Positions 5,444 to 5,571 of a stretch of DNA of 5,571 bases are shown in pieces (the stretch's first letter is position 1; each line of letters begins with the position of its first letter). The stretch comes from Bacillota bacterium. GTDB lineage: Bacteria > Bacillota > Clostridia > Acetivibrionales > DTU013. The translations under genes and the position numbers were made by a program. The stretch covers positions 1 to 5,571 of the forward strand of contig JAEZLF010000316.1 in the NCBI GenBank assembly GCA_023435925.1. The letters run 5' to 3'. The notes below the pieces were generated by a model. That model did not search any database and had not been told where the DNA came from. It saw nothing but the letters and a program-made list of their open reading frames with translations.

Positions 5444-5571
5444 CTACTTCGCGTTGAGGAAAGCATTGAGCTGCTTATTCACTTCTGCAATGACAGCGTC
5501 AATTCCTCCATCTTTGAGCTTCTTGTTAAACTCAGGAAGCACTGTAGCCGGATCGGAAGCACCTGTGACCA
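5444..5571 (-). CDS. ABC transporter extracellular sugar-binding protein, C-terminal end only
   Basis: The frame ending at TAG (5446-5444), followed directly by an in-frame TAA (5443-5441), gives the last 41 residues of a protein that starts beyond the right edge. The stretch DPATVLPEFNKKLKDGGID followed by a helix ending NKQLNAFLNAK is the usual C-terminus of LplA/LipO-like solute-binding lipoproteins of carbohydrate ABC importers in Firmicutes. These proteins are anchored outside the membrane and deliver oligosaccharides to a pair of permeases. The ligand cannot be told from this fragment; GlcNAc-containing oligosaccharides are inferred only from the GH20 and ChbP genes next to it. The other two frames are closed by stops. 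Confidence 0.75.
   Translation of the reverse strand, partial: VTGASDPATVLPEFNKKLKDGGIDAVIAEVNKQLNAFLNAK

Overview
The window looks like a chromosomal segment of a Gram-positive, fermentative Firmicute, most likely of the Clostridia (Ruminiclostridium/Lachnoclostridium-like). This is inferred from strong AGGAG/AGGAGG ribosome binding sites, sigma-A-type promoters in AT-rich gaps, an FchA-type cyclohydrolase, and LplA/LipO-like sugar-binding protein remnants. No finer taxonomy can be supported from the sequence alone.

Layout from left to right: (1) 1-443, minus strand: the N-terminal 147 codons of a methenyltetrahydrofolate cyclohydrolase (FchA/cyclodeaminase family), running off the left edge. 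(2) 444-750: a divergent intergenic region. It holds a good minus-strand promoter for fchA, an exact tandem duplication of a 36-bp unit with a 23-bp operator-like dyad in each copy, and a plus-strand promoter with a consensus -10 but no clear -35. (3) 751-3147, plus strand: a complete GH94 phosphorylase that I recognise as N,N'-diacetylchitobiose phosphorylase (ChbP). (4) 3148-3222: a short convergent gap; a GC-rich stem-loop starts in it and encloses the stop codon of the next gene. (5) 3223-5145, minus strand: a complete 640-residue GH20 beta-N-acetylhexosaminidase without a signal peptide. (6) 5146-5443: a gap holding a promoter and leader for the GH20 gene and a very strong intrinsic terminator. 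(7) 5444-5571, minus strand: the last 41 codons of an ABC-transporter sugar-binding protein, running off the right edge.

Items 3, 5 and probably 7 form a carbohydrate module. The transporter would bring in GlcNAc-containing oligosaccharides, the cytoplasmic GH20 enzyme would trim non-reducing terminal N-acetylhexosamine, and ChbP would cleave the remaining (GlcNAc)2 with phosphate to GlcNAc-1-phosphate and GlcNAc, saving ATP. This pathway is inference from family assignments; the transporter's substrate cannot be read from its C-terminus. The fchA gene belongs to one-carbon/folate metabolism and is probably a neighbour, not a partner.

I see no mobile element, CRISPR array, tRNA or rRNA, and no clear evidence of an undescribed system. 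The most interesting signal is the tandem operator-like repeat lying over and just downstream of the predicted fchA transcription start.
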